A stretch of 64,000 bases of DNA from Trichosporon coremiiforme. Lineage: Eukaryota; Basidiomycota; Tremellomycetes; Trichosporonales; Trichosporonaceae. The notes under the pieces are model-generated. The model saw only the letters and a list, made by a program, of their open reading frames with translations. It was not told where the DNA came from and did no database searches. Position numbers and translations under genes: made by a program. Position 1 is the first letter of the stretch; each line of letters starts with the position of its first letter. Shown here one piece after another: positions 25,335-35,339 of the stretch. Location: contig BCJJ01000014.1 of assembly GCA_039545355.1 (NCBI GenBank), positions 1,156,453 through 1,220,452 of the forward strand, in the 5' to 3' direction.

Positions 25335-28300
25335 ATGATCCTTGAACCACCGCAGCCTTTCGAGCAGCTCATCGAGCCGTACGAGCCCTTTGAGCCCCAC
25401 GACCTGCACCGGTGGCCGTCCCGCCGTGTCGTCACCTCCCCCCGTCACTGCAAGCTCAAGCTCATCGTGACTCCCACCATGGACAAGATGGACGCGATCC
25501 ACCCGGACCCGACTCCGGCGCCCCCGCCCTCCCTCGCCGACATCCGGGAACAGGTCGCACGTCTCGAATCGATGCACCGTGCGCGCGGCATGCCCCTGAG
25601 CGGACGCATCATCCATGTGTGCCACCACCTCCCCGTCGAGATCATCAAGCTCGGCACCGCCGAGAGCGCCTCGGACCCTACTCCGAGCCTGCTGTCCCCC
25701 ATCACCCCCGAGTTCAAGCCCGAGGACACGGCGACGATCAAGAGCCGCGACTCCAAGTGGAAGATCCACGCCCGGAGGGGCCACACGGCCATGATCTCGG
25801 GCATGCGCTCGCTGTCGGATACGCACCGCCAGGTCGTCGTCGGCTGGACGGGCGACATTCTCTACAAGCCCGCGAACCCCGCCGAGGCAGCCGCGCCAGA
25901 GACGCCGACGCCGCACCCGCACCAGGAGAAGATGCTGCTGGCGGACCAGGTCGAGCTGCACCCCCTCATTAAGGACGATACGGATGCTCACCTCATGGTT
26001 TACAACAATGAGATCACGCCAGACGAGCAGGAGGACATTGAGGGCGAGCTGCGGCGCATCGTCGAGGTCGAGGACCGCGAGGGCGAGGGCGCGCTCGCAT
26101 ACGTCCCCGTCTTCCTGCCGCCCGACGTTTCCAAGGGCCACTACGAGGGATACTGCAAGACGACGCTGTGGCCGCTGTTCCACTACCTGCTGTGGCTCGA
26201 CTCGACGGCGACGGTACCGTCGCCCGACCCCTCGTGGAGCGCATACGTCAAGGCGAACCAGCTGTTCGCCTCGCGGGTTGCGCAGGTCTGGCGCCCTGGA
26301 GACCTCATCATCGTGCACGACTACCACCTGCTGCTCACGCCCAAGATGATCCGTGAGAAGCTCGGCCACCAGCTCGGTTCGAACGGTTCCTGGAACACGA
26401 TCATCAACACGAGCCCGTCCGCCGTGGGGATGCAGCTCGAGAACTCGGCCAACTCGAACTCTAGCCGGGTCGCCGGGCTGCTCGGCAACGTCAACACATC
26501 ACTGGGACAGCACCTTCAGGCGGCAACCGACCCGCACGCGGCCGACCCCCTGATCGCGCTGTTCATGCACACGCCGTGGCCGAGTTCGGAAATCTTCCGC
26601 TGCCTCCCGAAACGTCGCGAGGTGTTGGACGGCATGCTTGGGGCAAACCTGGTTTTGTTCCAGACGTACTCGTACTCGCGCCACTTTGTGTCGTCCTGCA
26701 TCCGCGTGTGCGGGTACGAGTCGACGTCGAACGGCGTCGAGGTCAACGGGCAGACGGTCGCCGTGTCGCACTGCCCCATCGGGATCGACGTGCAGCGCGT
26801 GTCGCACGACCGCGACAGCCCCGGTGTGCTGCCCAAGAGCGAGTCGCTGCGCTCGCTCTACTACGACAAGAAGATTATCGTCGGGCGCGAGAAGCTCGAC
26901 GCACCCAAGGGCGTTTACAACAAGCTGCAGGCGTTTGAAAAGTTCCTCCAGGTCTACCCCGAGTGGCGCGGTAAGGTCGTGCTGATTCAGGTGACCACCC
27001 CGGCGCTGAGCGAGTCGCCCAAGCTCGAGCGCATGGTCGCCGAGCTCGTGTCCCACATCAACGGCACCTACGGCTCGCTTGACTTTACCCCCGTGCACCA
27101 CTACCACCAGGCGATTGAGCGGGACGAGTACTTTGGTCTTCTGTCTGTGGCCGATCTCGCGCTGATCACCTCGCTGCGCGACGGGATGAACACGACATCG
27201 ATGGAGTTTATTCTGTGCCAGGAGAAGACGAACAAGTCGCCCATCGTCCTGTCCGAGTTCATGGGCACGAGCGCCGCCTTTGGCGAGGCGCTGATGGTGA
27301 ACCCGCACGATCTGCTCGGTGTTGCCGAGGCGATCAACCACGGCCTCAGCATGAGCCACGAGGAGAAGGAGCGGCGGCACGCGTCGCTGTACAAGTCTGT
27401 CGTCGGCCACACGTCGCACACGTGGGCCGCAACGATTGTCAAGCTCCTGCTCGAGAATGTCGGCAACGAGCACACGGCGCACGAGACGCCCGTGCTCGAC
27501 GCGCTCGGCATGCTGCGCGCGTACAAGCCGGCGAAGAAACGCCTGATGCTGTTCGACTATGACGGCACGCTGACGCCGATCGTCAAGGTTCCCTCGCAGG
27601 CGATTCCGACCGAACGCACGCGCGCAGCCATCACGGCCCTTGCGGCCGACCCCAACAACGTCGTCTACCTCATCAGCGGGCGCGATGGCGACTTCCTCGA
27701 GGAGCACTGGGGCATGGTGCCGAACCTGGGCATGAGCGCCGAGCACGGGTGTTTCGTGAAGACCCCCGAGTCGGGCGAGTGGCACAACATGACGGAAACG
27801 CTCGACATGAGCTGGATGTCGGAAGTCGAGGACATCTTCCGGTACTACACTGAGCGCACGACTGGGTCCACGATCGAGCTGAAGAAGGCGTCCATCACAT
27901 GGCACTACCGCAATGCCGACCCGGCCTTTGGCGAGTTCCAGTGCAAGCAGGCGCTGGACCTGCTCGAGTCCTCCCTGGCCCCCAGGCGGCCAATTGAGGT
28001 CCTCGTCGGCAAGAAGAACCTCGAAGTCCGCCCCCTGGCCGTGAACAAGGGTGAAATCGTCAAGAGGCTCGTGTACGAAAACCCCGATGCCGAATTCGTC
28101 TTCTGCGCCGGCGACGACAAGACGGACGAGGACATGTTCCGCAGCTTGCGCACGATTTTCCCGCCCGGCGGACCGCGCGAGGACGAGCCAGTCATCATGA
28201 AGCCGCCCGTCGGCATCACGAGCACGATGGAGGCGGACGAGGCGGACCTGCTCCCCGACGTCGAGATCAGTATCCGCCCCGAAGGCGTTTTCACGACGAC

Positions 28301-28436
28301 GGTCGGTCCGCCGGCCAAGAAGACGCTCGCGAGCTGGCACGTCACGTGTCCTGACGAGGTGGTTGATGCGCTCGAGTATTTGCTGGATGGGAGGGATATC
28401 AAGGACTTGAGGCTGGGGGATGAGTCGAAGCTGTAG
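25335..28436 (+). CDS. TPS2: Trehalose-6-phosphate phosphatase (GT20-TPP fusion), 1033 aa
   Basis: A single exon. Tps2 removes phosphate from trehalose-6-phosphate in the cytosolic trehalose synthase complex, for stress tolerance and virulence-related fitness in related yeasts. The N-terminal GT20 domain (about 85-690) starts at RIIHVCHHLPVEI and includes VHDYHLLLTPKM and HTPWPSSEIFR. Residues needed for synthase activity are altered: FQTYSY replaces FHTYDY, and GREKLDAPKG replaces the GxDRLDYxKG site. This matches the inactive synthase domain known in Tps2. The phosphatase domain (about 735-1010) keeps DYDGTLTPI and GDDKTDEDMF. ATG 25335 is the first in frame; Met68 is an alternative. No intron, unlike most neighbours. 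Confidence 0.95.
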   Translation: MILEPPQPFEQLIEPYEPFEPHDLHRWPSRRVVTSPRHCKLKLIVTPTMDKMDAIHPDPTPAPPPSLADIREQVARLESMHRARGMPLSGRIIHVCHHLPVEIIKLGTAESASDPTPSLLSPITPEFKPEDTATIKSRDSKWKIHARRGHTAMISGMRSLSDTHRQVVVGWTGDILYKPANPAEAAAPETPTPHPHQEKMLLADQVELHPLIKDDTDAHLMVYNNEITPDEQEDIEGELRRIVEVEDREGEGALAYVPVFLPPDVSKGHYEGYCKTTLWPLFHYLLWLDSTATVPSPDPSWSAYVKANQLFASRVAQVWRPGDLIIVHDYHLLLTPKMIREKLGHQLGSNGSWNTIINTSPSAVGMQLENSANSNSSRVAGLLGNVNTSLGQHLQAATDPHAADPLIALFMHTPWPSSEIFRCLPKRREVLDGMLGANLVLFQTYSYSRHFVSSCIRVCGYESTSNGVEVNGQTVAVSHCPIGIDVQRVSHDRDSPGVLPKSESLRSLYYDKKIIVGREKLDAPKGVYNKLQAFEKFLQVYPEWRGKVVLIQVTTPALSESPKLERMVAELVSHINGTYGSLDFTPVHHYHQAIERDEYFGLLSVADLALITSLRDGMNTTSMEFILCQEKTNKSPIVLSEFMGTSAAFGEALMVNPHDLLGVAEAINHGLSMSHEEKERRHASLYKSVVGHTSHTWAATIVKLLLENVGNEHTAHETPVLDALGMLRAYKPAKKRLMLFDYDGTLTPIVKVPSQAIPTERTRAAITALAADPNNVVYLISGRDGDFLEEHWGMVPNLGMSAEHGCFVKTPESGEWHNMTETLDMSWMSEVEDIFRYYTERTTGSTIELKKASITWHYRNADPAFGEFQCKQALDLLESSLAPRRPIEVLVGKKNLEVRPLAVNKGEIVKRLVYENPDAEFVFCAGDDKTDEDMFRSLRTIFPPGGPREDEPVIMKPPVGITSTMEADEADLLPDVEISIRPEGVFTTTVGPPAKKTLASWHVTCPDEVVDALEYLLDGRDIKDLRLGDESKL

Positions 28437-28833
28437 GCGCGAGAAGCGGCGAGAGCTCGATCTGCCAGTCGCGATGGGGCGTCAAGAACGGCCCGACGTC
28501 AGGATCGTCAACCGGCAGCCGCCAAACGACCGAGCGACCGAGCGATCACCGATATCATGAGAATGAGCAACGAGGAGAGTTGTATGAGGAGTGCTTCCCT
28601 TGCGTCGGACAAAGGACAAAAATGTAGATGGCTTCGACACGCACGGGTTTAGACAGCAATAGATGTGATGCAACGGACTATCGCTTGATGCGTGGCATGG
28701 GGGGTTGGTTACAACGATGATTCTATTGGTATAATGCTACAAAGATGGGTTTCTAGCCTTGGGTCCTGGGCTGGGCTCGGTTCTCGCCAGACACGACGTT
28801 CCTCGGGCTCCTCGGCTTCGCCTCGGATATCGC
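28437..28833. other. Convergent intergenic region TPS2/GT71
   Basis: 3' flanks of two convergent genes; nothing else seen. Confidence 0.5.
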
Positions 28834-30971
28834 TCATAAGCCCTTGGCACTCGGCTCGAATCCAAAGTCGTAAATCCGCTGCTCGAAATCACGGAACTGG
28901 TCCATGTTCTTCCACTCGACGTCCTCGATCGGGCTTGCGTCCCAGTCCACCTCCCTCTGGCTCTCTTCCTTCGGCTCCACGGGCCACTCTCCTTCAGGCG
29001 TGCCCGCTTGCTTTAAGCGTTCGACTTCGGCCGCCCAGCGCGCGCGCTCCGCTTCGTACTCTTTCTGCCGGAGGGAGCGGTCGGCCTTCTCCGCCTCGAT
29101 GACTGCTGGGTTGCGGGGGTCCTTGTACTCCAGGCCGATGCAGAAGGCCGAATTACTCCCGCCGTGCACAAAGGCTTTCGCGCCACGCTCCCTCGCTGCT
29201 CGCCGCATAGTCCTTTCGGGAGCGGGAGCCCGGGCCGTGCCATAGTCGTCCGCGTCGGCGAGCATGTCGCAGTCAATGTCGCCCCACCGGTCGTCCTCCT
29301 TTCTCTCGGGCTCGACTGCAGACATGCCCTCCCTCGTCTCCCCATCTTTCGGGGGCCAGGAATCAAAGAGGGGCATCTGTTTCTGGCGTCCCCAGGAGAA
29401 ACCCCGCCCAACCCCGCTGGGGACATGTTTCAGGAGATTGTAGTGCACGAATGCGGGCATGCCCCAGGGATCGCTCTGGACCATACTGAGGCCGCACCAG
29501 CCAGTCAGCGTGTCGCCTGGGAGACCGCCGGCCGCGATCCACCGCTCGGGCACGGCCCACCTCTTCCTCAGCATCAGCATAGCAAAGCGGAACAGGTCCT
29601 TGTCCCCGTCACTAAAGCGGAACCACGTCTCGTGTCTCCGCATCATGTACGCGAGCAAGTGGAAGACATCGAGATGCCGCGCCTTGTCGACGAGGACTTG
29701 GCCCGTCTCCACCTCCCACTCGTCCCGGCACGCGACGCCCATGACCGCCCAGAGCGGGTTCACGGCCGACGTCTTCCAGTAGTCCGGGGTCAGGTAGAAG
29801 CCGAGGCGTTTGTAGGAGGGCGCGTCGAACATGTACGCCGGGTCGACGGCGGGGACGCTGTCGCTGTCCAGGTACAGGACGTGCTGGAAGGGCGACTGGA
29901 TGACGGCGAGCGCCTTCAGGTGGTAGCTCTTGCCCTCGGGTTTCTTCTTCTCGCCGGCTATGGGGCGGATGATGGCGTCCATGGAGGCGAGCTCTTGACG
30001 GAGCGCGTCGTCTTCAGGAGGTGCTTCCTCGGGGAAACACGCAATCTCGACGGGCAGCGAGCAGCCAGAGGAACGCAGCATCTGCACCGCCCACTTGGTG
30101 CGGAGGAGAGTGTCTGCGTTGCCGGCGACGAAGACGATTCCCGTCCCGTTCCCAACGTTCTGCAGTTCCGGGCCATCAATCAGCCCTTCCATGAACGTAA
30201 TCAGCTCCTCGCGGAGGGCATGAATCGACTCTCGCGTCGTTGAGCCCCACGTGTTTGCAAACGTCTTGACCATGTGTTCGTTCGTCTGTCTTGCAATGTT
30301 GGAACAGCGCTCCAGGGACCACTGCACCAACTGGCCTGGCTCGACGTCGTCCCCGCCCCTTCCGCCGGGGGCGGAGCGCCAGGCGTCCAGCCGCTCACGC
30401 AGCGTCGCATTCACGGGCAAGGGGTCCGAGGCAATGTCGATTGCGCGCCGCGAGGGCCCGCCATAGAACGGCGAGTGCATGTGTCGCCCCGTACTGGGGG
30501 GGACGGCGATGTCCTCGTCGGTGTAGAGCGAGGGGCGGCCTTGCCTGCTACCCGAGTGCGAGTGCGGGGAGTCGCTCAGACTGGGCAGGTCGGGACGGGT
30601 GAACTTGACCTTGGGTTGTTAGCTACAGCCGTGGTAATGGCTTATCGGCGACAAGGCAACAGTGGAATCAATAGAATGCCTGGACTGCGCGCCTGCGCCC
30701 CGCTGCGCACACCTGCGCCATAATGCGCCGATCGGCCCGGGGCCAGACTAGCCCAGACTACGCGGAAGCCTGCGCGCGTGGAAGTGGTACTTACGCGGTC
30801 ACTCCTGTGCAGCAGCAGCAGCGCGCCGACGACCAGCGTGCCGAGGAGCATGAGGCGGCGCGAGCCCGTTCGGCCAGAGAAGAAGCCGCGCGCCGGTGCG
30901 CGTTCGCGTTCATGTCGTGACCCTGAAGAGGAGGCCGACTCGAGGTCGTAGTCTTTGTCGAGGGCGGCCAT
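28834..30971 (-). CDS. Golgi alpha-1,2-mannosyltransferase-like glycosyltransferase (GT71), 650 aa
   Basis: Exons 30971-30795 and 30609-28834 with a 185-bp intron. Mnn2/Mnn5-type GT71 enzymes add alpha-mannose from GDP-mannose to cell-surface mannans in the Golgi. The protein is type II: a short cytosolic tail, one signal anchor at about 39-56 (LMLLGTLVVGALLLL), a Ser/Pro-rich stem, then the catalytic domain. GIVFVAGNADTLLRTKWAV begins the domain, KSYHLKALAVIQSPF precedes it, and VLYLDSDSVPAVDP contains the DxD metal and nucleotide-sugar site at about residue 305. The acidic/basic C-terminal tail (from about 560) is outside the conserved part. The acceptor specificity cannot be told from sequence alone. 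Confidence 0.85.
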
Positions 30972-31180
30972 TGCCGCGGACTTGGTTGTTGATTAATGAA
31001 TGGGGGGTGATGCAGGGATGGGGGAGGTCGGCGGAGGGAAGAAGGGGAGAGGCGGAGAGGAGGTGGTGAGGAGGAAGAGCGGTGGAGTCGGGGGGGAGGG
31101 ATGACGAGTGCGAGTGTTGTTGGAGTGTGTGGTGTGTGATGGAAAGAAAGGAAAAGTCTTTATCTGTGCCGGCAGAGAAG

Positions 31181-31212
31181 TGTCGGTGTGTCGGTGTGTC
31201 GGTGTGTCGGTG
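31181..31212. repeat. 8-bp tandem repeat, four units
   Basis: tgtcggtg repeated four times perfectly in the GT71 upstream region. Confidence 0.9.
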
Positions 31213-31267
31213 CTGCGGCGCGTACCACAGGAACTGACCGAGCAGAGGTGACTTTGGGTTGTGCGCA

Positions 31268-31287
31268 GCCGCCGCCGCCGCCGCCGC
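31268..31287. repeat. CCG trinucleotide run
   Basis: About six uninterrupted ccg/gcc triplets in the GT71 upstream region. Confidence 0.8.
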
Positions 31288-34263
31288 AGCCAAAACAAAC
31301 TCGATGCGCTGTGGATCGTCACCGCCGTCCTCGCCGCTCCAGGGAAAGAAGGGGGACAGGGTGCATGCGATGTGCCAGTGCTGGTTATCACGCTATCATC
31401 GATTTTTTTGGGCTGAATGACGTGAGCCCCCATCAATTAATTGCCTCCTCGTCTCTGTCCTCGGCTCCCATGCCTTGCAGGCCCCCAGTGTATTCTTAGC
31501 TCCAGGTTCCAGCGCAGCCCACGACCAGTCTACCCAGAGCCAAACCACTTCATGCATGGGTGCAACATTGAGTTAACGCTATTCTCGTCCCCGTCCAAAC
31601 GATGATCTCGCAGCAGCAGAACAGCGACTGTGCACGGGTATCATCTCGAGTGTGCTGCAGCGAAGGCTCGAGCGCGTCGCGATTCTGAAAAAAGTCCAGA
31701 ATAGTCCCCAGCCCCTGACTGCGCCATGAACGTGAAACGCCCGCACGCCCCGCGTCTTCCCCCCATTCAAAAGTCACACACCACACGCACTACTGGAACA
31801 CGTGCTCATAAAACAGAGAGCCGTCCTTATCTTTGGAACAGCCTTTTTCTCTCTTCCCCTTTAGCTCTACCACTGTTTTGTCTGCAGACCCCGGTAACCT
31901 TGTCTTTTCTGACCACTCACTTCACTGGCTTCCGTGATATGCGGGTACATTGCGACGACGAAGCGTTTGACTTCCGACACCTCGGGATGGTCTCTGCACA
32001 CTAGTGTTTCGGAGCGGAATGGGGCGTCCAAGCCTTCGCTACGGCGCCGGGGGGTTGGGTCCGCTCCACGTCTGCTTTCCACAGCGCTGCAGTGAATCAC
32101 GCCTCCGCAGCCGCCGGAGTCATCGCATCAATTATCAACAGAGAGTGATCGAGAGGACGGCTCTGTCACTATGCACATCGACCACAGCTCTGCGCACGAT
32201 ACGCCCGCCTGCGACCTTGGACAGTGCACCGACTTCCGATCACGCTGTGCTCCGGAGCCAAATGGGTAGCGAGATGAACCGTGATTTCTGGAGGGTTAAG
32301 ACCTGCGCATCGCCAACGCAGCCTGTCTGCCTGATGGAGATGGTGCACCGCATACACCGCCCGGCTGAGCTTATCGGTGACGACTAACGCTTCCCCTTGC
32401 CAACCTCAACCTGAACCTCCACTTTGCCCGATGCACGCCTCCTCCCGGACTTGGATGACACCCAAGCACCCAGTACGCTTCCTGGGTAGAAAGAACTCGA
32501 GGTCCCCGCCCAGCAGGGTCTAGTCGACTCGCAACTGTGGATCTATGCCGGGCACGCGACACAAGCCGTGCACCTCGTTTGCGGTGCTGGCCGTGGGAAT
32601 GATCTCTCCGGGCTCGACTCCCATTTCCCATTTCCCATTCTCCTCACGGTTGGGAGCTCCTTGCTTACCGCCCCGCTACATGTCGATCCCGGCAGGCTGC
32701 TCGCGTCACATGGAGAGATCAAGGCGAGGGCTGTTCCCGCCGGTGCTGGGATGCAGGATGCAAGGGTCTGACCTGCCGAGCTCCCTGCTAGTGCCGCATT
32801 GGCAGAGGCCACTGAGGATGCCGTTGGTGATGCCGTGGGACTGGGCGCAAGGAGTGATGGACGACTGGACTGTGCACCTAGGTGCTGAGATGGAAGAGAG
32901 TGGCCCTTGCTGCTGGCCTCGAAGGTCGCCCGGAACTTTGCCCGTGGAACATCCATAAACCGGATCATGAAGGTGGCCCCATGTCCGTATCGGCATCGAC
33001 GTTTAAGCAGTGTAATGGGCAATGGGCAACTCGGGCAGTGAACACAGTCGGAGAACGCACACCGAACCTTCGTGGAATCACAAGAAGTGTAATGAGACAG
33101 AACTGAATGCTAGCGTTCCCGCCAACACTCCAGCCCTTGACCCACACTTGCCCACGGCCGTCGCCATGTCCGTGTACGGAGTGAAGATGAGTGTCTTTCG
33201 GGCCGGTTTCGGGCAAGATACGGCAAGATTACAGGCTCGCATAGACAAGTGACAGCCTCGCACTCCGTGCGCGGCCCGGAGCACGCCGGCGCGTTTGCCC
33301 TCCGACACACACGGCAGGGGCATCGGAGGCAGTATATTCATTACGAGTGGTTTAGAGTTCGGAGGCGCTCTCTGTTTCTCGGTGAGCGGCGCTGATGAGT
33401 GGGTTCGCGGCGTTGTTGTTGGCTGCGTCGCTGGCTCGGACGCTGGCTCGGAAGCAGTGGCTCCGGGTTCACGGAGGGGTCCACGGAGGGCAGGTGAGAC
33501 TGCCAGTGCCGATCCTGCAGGCTGCAGGGCGAGGAGACCAGGGACAGCAGCGGAGCACGGATATTGGAGGATCTTCGCTGGCAGGTATGCGCCGCCGGCA
33601 CTGATTCCGGCAGATCGGACCACACCGGTGTTGTTGGTAGGATTCTGTGCCAGGGCTTCCTCCGCGCACGGAGGTACGCGTGTCTCTCGACGTCTAAGGC
33701 GTCCTGAACACACCTGCGGATCACGTTTTAGAGTTGGAGATAGCCCTGTGGCTGCTTGCTCCACGAATTGAGGACAGCGGAAAGGTGGCAGCGAGTCGAA
33801 ATGGAGGGGCGAGGATTGCACGGTCGATGGAGGAAACCGCACACCTTGACAGGGAACAGTGCCAAGACCCTCAGGTCCAATCAGCACATCAAGCCGAATC
33901 ACGCGGGCAAGCCCTCTTGACCAGCTTGTGCCCGAGTCGTCCGCGGCCCCGGCATCGTGCTTCTCATGGGAAGCAGGACGCTCAGTGGAAAGAGCAGATG
34001 GAACGAGCGCGAATGACCTCACTCTCAATTCACGTCCTCGGTAACCTGGCTGTCCTATCTTGGCGCCCTATCGCAGGGTGGCAGAGTCGGTGAGTCCGCC
34101 GACGAGGCAAAAGGAATGCATTCGATCACATCTCCGGACCCACCAAGTTGCCTGCTCCTCGCACTGCGATCCACTTGGATTTGGGGTGTTCCGCCGTCAA
34201 CTGGCTGCCTTCACAGTGGTCCCGGCAGTCCGCACCGGCAGGTCCGGGGCACGGACGGCGCAG

Positions 34264-34270
34264 TATATAA
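34264..34270 (+). promoter_or_regulatory. TATA box, lysozyme copy 2
   Basis: tatataa, 55 bp before the A of the split start codon, a spacing close to that in copies 1 and 3. Confidence 0.65.
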
Positions 34271-34318
34271 CACAGTGCGCAGCTGTGGTTCCAGCCACGC
34301 TTCCACAGCTATCACAAA

Positions 34319-35175
34319 AGTGAGTATCCGAGCTGCAGCCGGTGCTGACGGCAGTGCTCGTCTCTGCTCTCCTCACCACCGTCCTCGCCGCTACCGGCGC
34401 TTCCGCCGCCTCCTACCCGATCAAGATCGACGGCGTCCGCTGCCGCTCGGGCCCCGGCACCAGCTACGACATCAAGAAGACGTACAACGCCGGCGACAAG
34501 GTGACGCTCTCGTGCTACAAGACCGGTACCTCGGTTGAGGGCAACACGTACTGGGAGAAGACTGGCGACGGGTGCTACGTCTCGGACTACTACGTCAAGA
34601 CCGGCTCGACGACCCCCGTCGTAAGCAAGTGCGCCTCGACCTCGACCGGCACCAAGCCCGGCTGCTCGTGGGTCAACGCCGACGGCATCGCCCTCATCCA
34701 GGAGTTTGAGAGCTTCCAGCCCCGCCCGTACAAGGACCCCAAGGGCCTGTGGACCGTTGGCTACGGCCACCTCTGCGCCAACGGCGGCAAGGACAGCACC
34801 TGCTCCGGCACCGGATTCACGTACCCTCTCACGCTCACCACGGCCGGCCAGCTCCTGAAGAAGGACATTCCCAAGTACACCAAGTGCCTGCGCGACAACC
34901 TGAAGGAGGACAAGGTCAAGCTGAACAAGAACCAGTGGGCCGCCCTCTCGTCCTTTGTCTTCAACCTCGGCTGCGGCAACTTCCAGCGCTCCGACCTCAT
35001 GGCCCGCCTCAACAAGGGCGAGGACGTCAACACTGTCATCGCCGCCGAGTTCCCCCGCTGGAACAAGGCCGACGGCGAAGTCCTCGCCGGTCTCGTCCGC
35101 CGCCGCAAGGCCGAGGTCGCCCTCGCCAAGAAGACCTCGCACGGTACCTCCAAGGCCTTCCCCACCTGCACCTAA
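34319..35175 (+). CDS. Secreted SH3-GH24 lysozyme, copy 2, 273 aa
   Basis: The coding sequence is base 34319 plus 34355-35175; a 35-bp intron (34320-34354) splits the start codon as A|TG. The signal peptide LVSALLTTVLAATGASA is followed by a bacterial-type SH3 domain (YPIKIDGVRCRSGPGTSY ... DGCYVSDYYV), a Ser/Thr-rich linker and the GH24 domain. The catalytic triad is kept: Glu in QEFESF, Asp in YKDPKG, Thr in LWTVGYGH. It is the most diverged of the three, with a short insertion (NLKEDKVKLNKNQ) and a changed C-terminal segment. The first internal Met lies deep in the catalytic domain, so an unspliced transcript could not make an enzyme. It lacks the upstream 32-nt element found at copies 1 and 3. 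Confidence 0.9.
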
Positions 35176-35339
35176 GCATGGGCTCTAGATCAGTAGAACA
35201 GCAGATGCATGCATTCGCAACAATAACCGTTGATGGCCCACCACGTGACACAGCTGACACTACCGGAGCCCCGCGATGCCGAGAGAATCAAGGGGTGTTT
35301 AGCAGTCGCGTCGCGTTCATTGTCTTTTCGTTGCACCTG

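Larger units (their letters stand above)
30972..34263. other. 3.3-kb region with no confident gene
   Basis: The proximal part is the GT71 5' flank with an 8-bp tandem repeat and a short CCG run. The middle and distal parts hold scattered frames. The longest, 34028-33078 on the minus strand (316 codons), is Pro/Ser/Ala-rich, has no recognisable motif or splice pattern, and overlaps comparable frames on the other strand. I do not call it a gene. A non-coding RNA or a diverged gene cannot be excluded. Confidence 0.45.

Noticed and set aside
26499..28340. 613-codon open frame on the minus strand
   Set aside because: Antisense shadow of TPS2.
33078..34028. 316-codon minus-strand frame
   Set aside because: Pro/Ser/Ala-rich, no recognisable domain, no splice context, and overlapping frames of similar quality on the other strand. 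Kept only as a remark in the gene-poor region.
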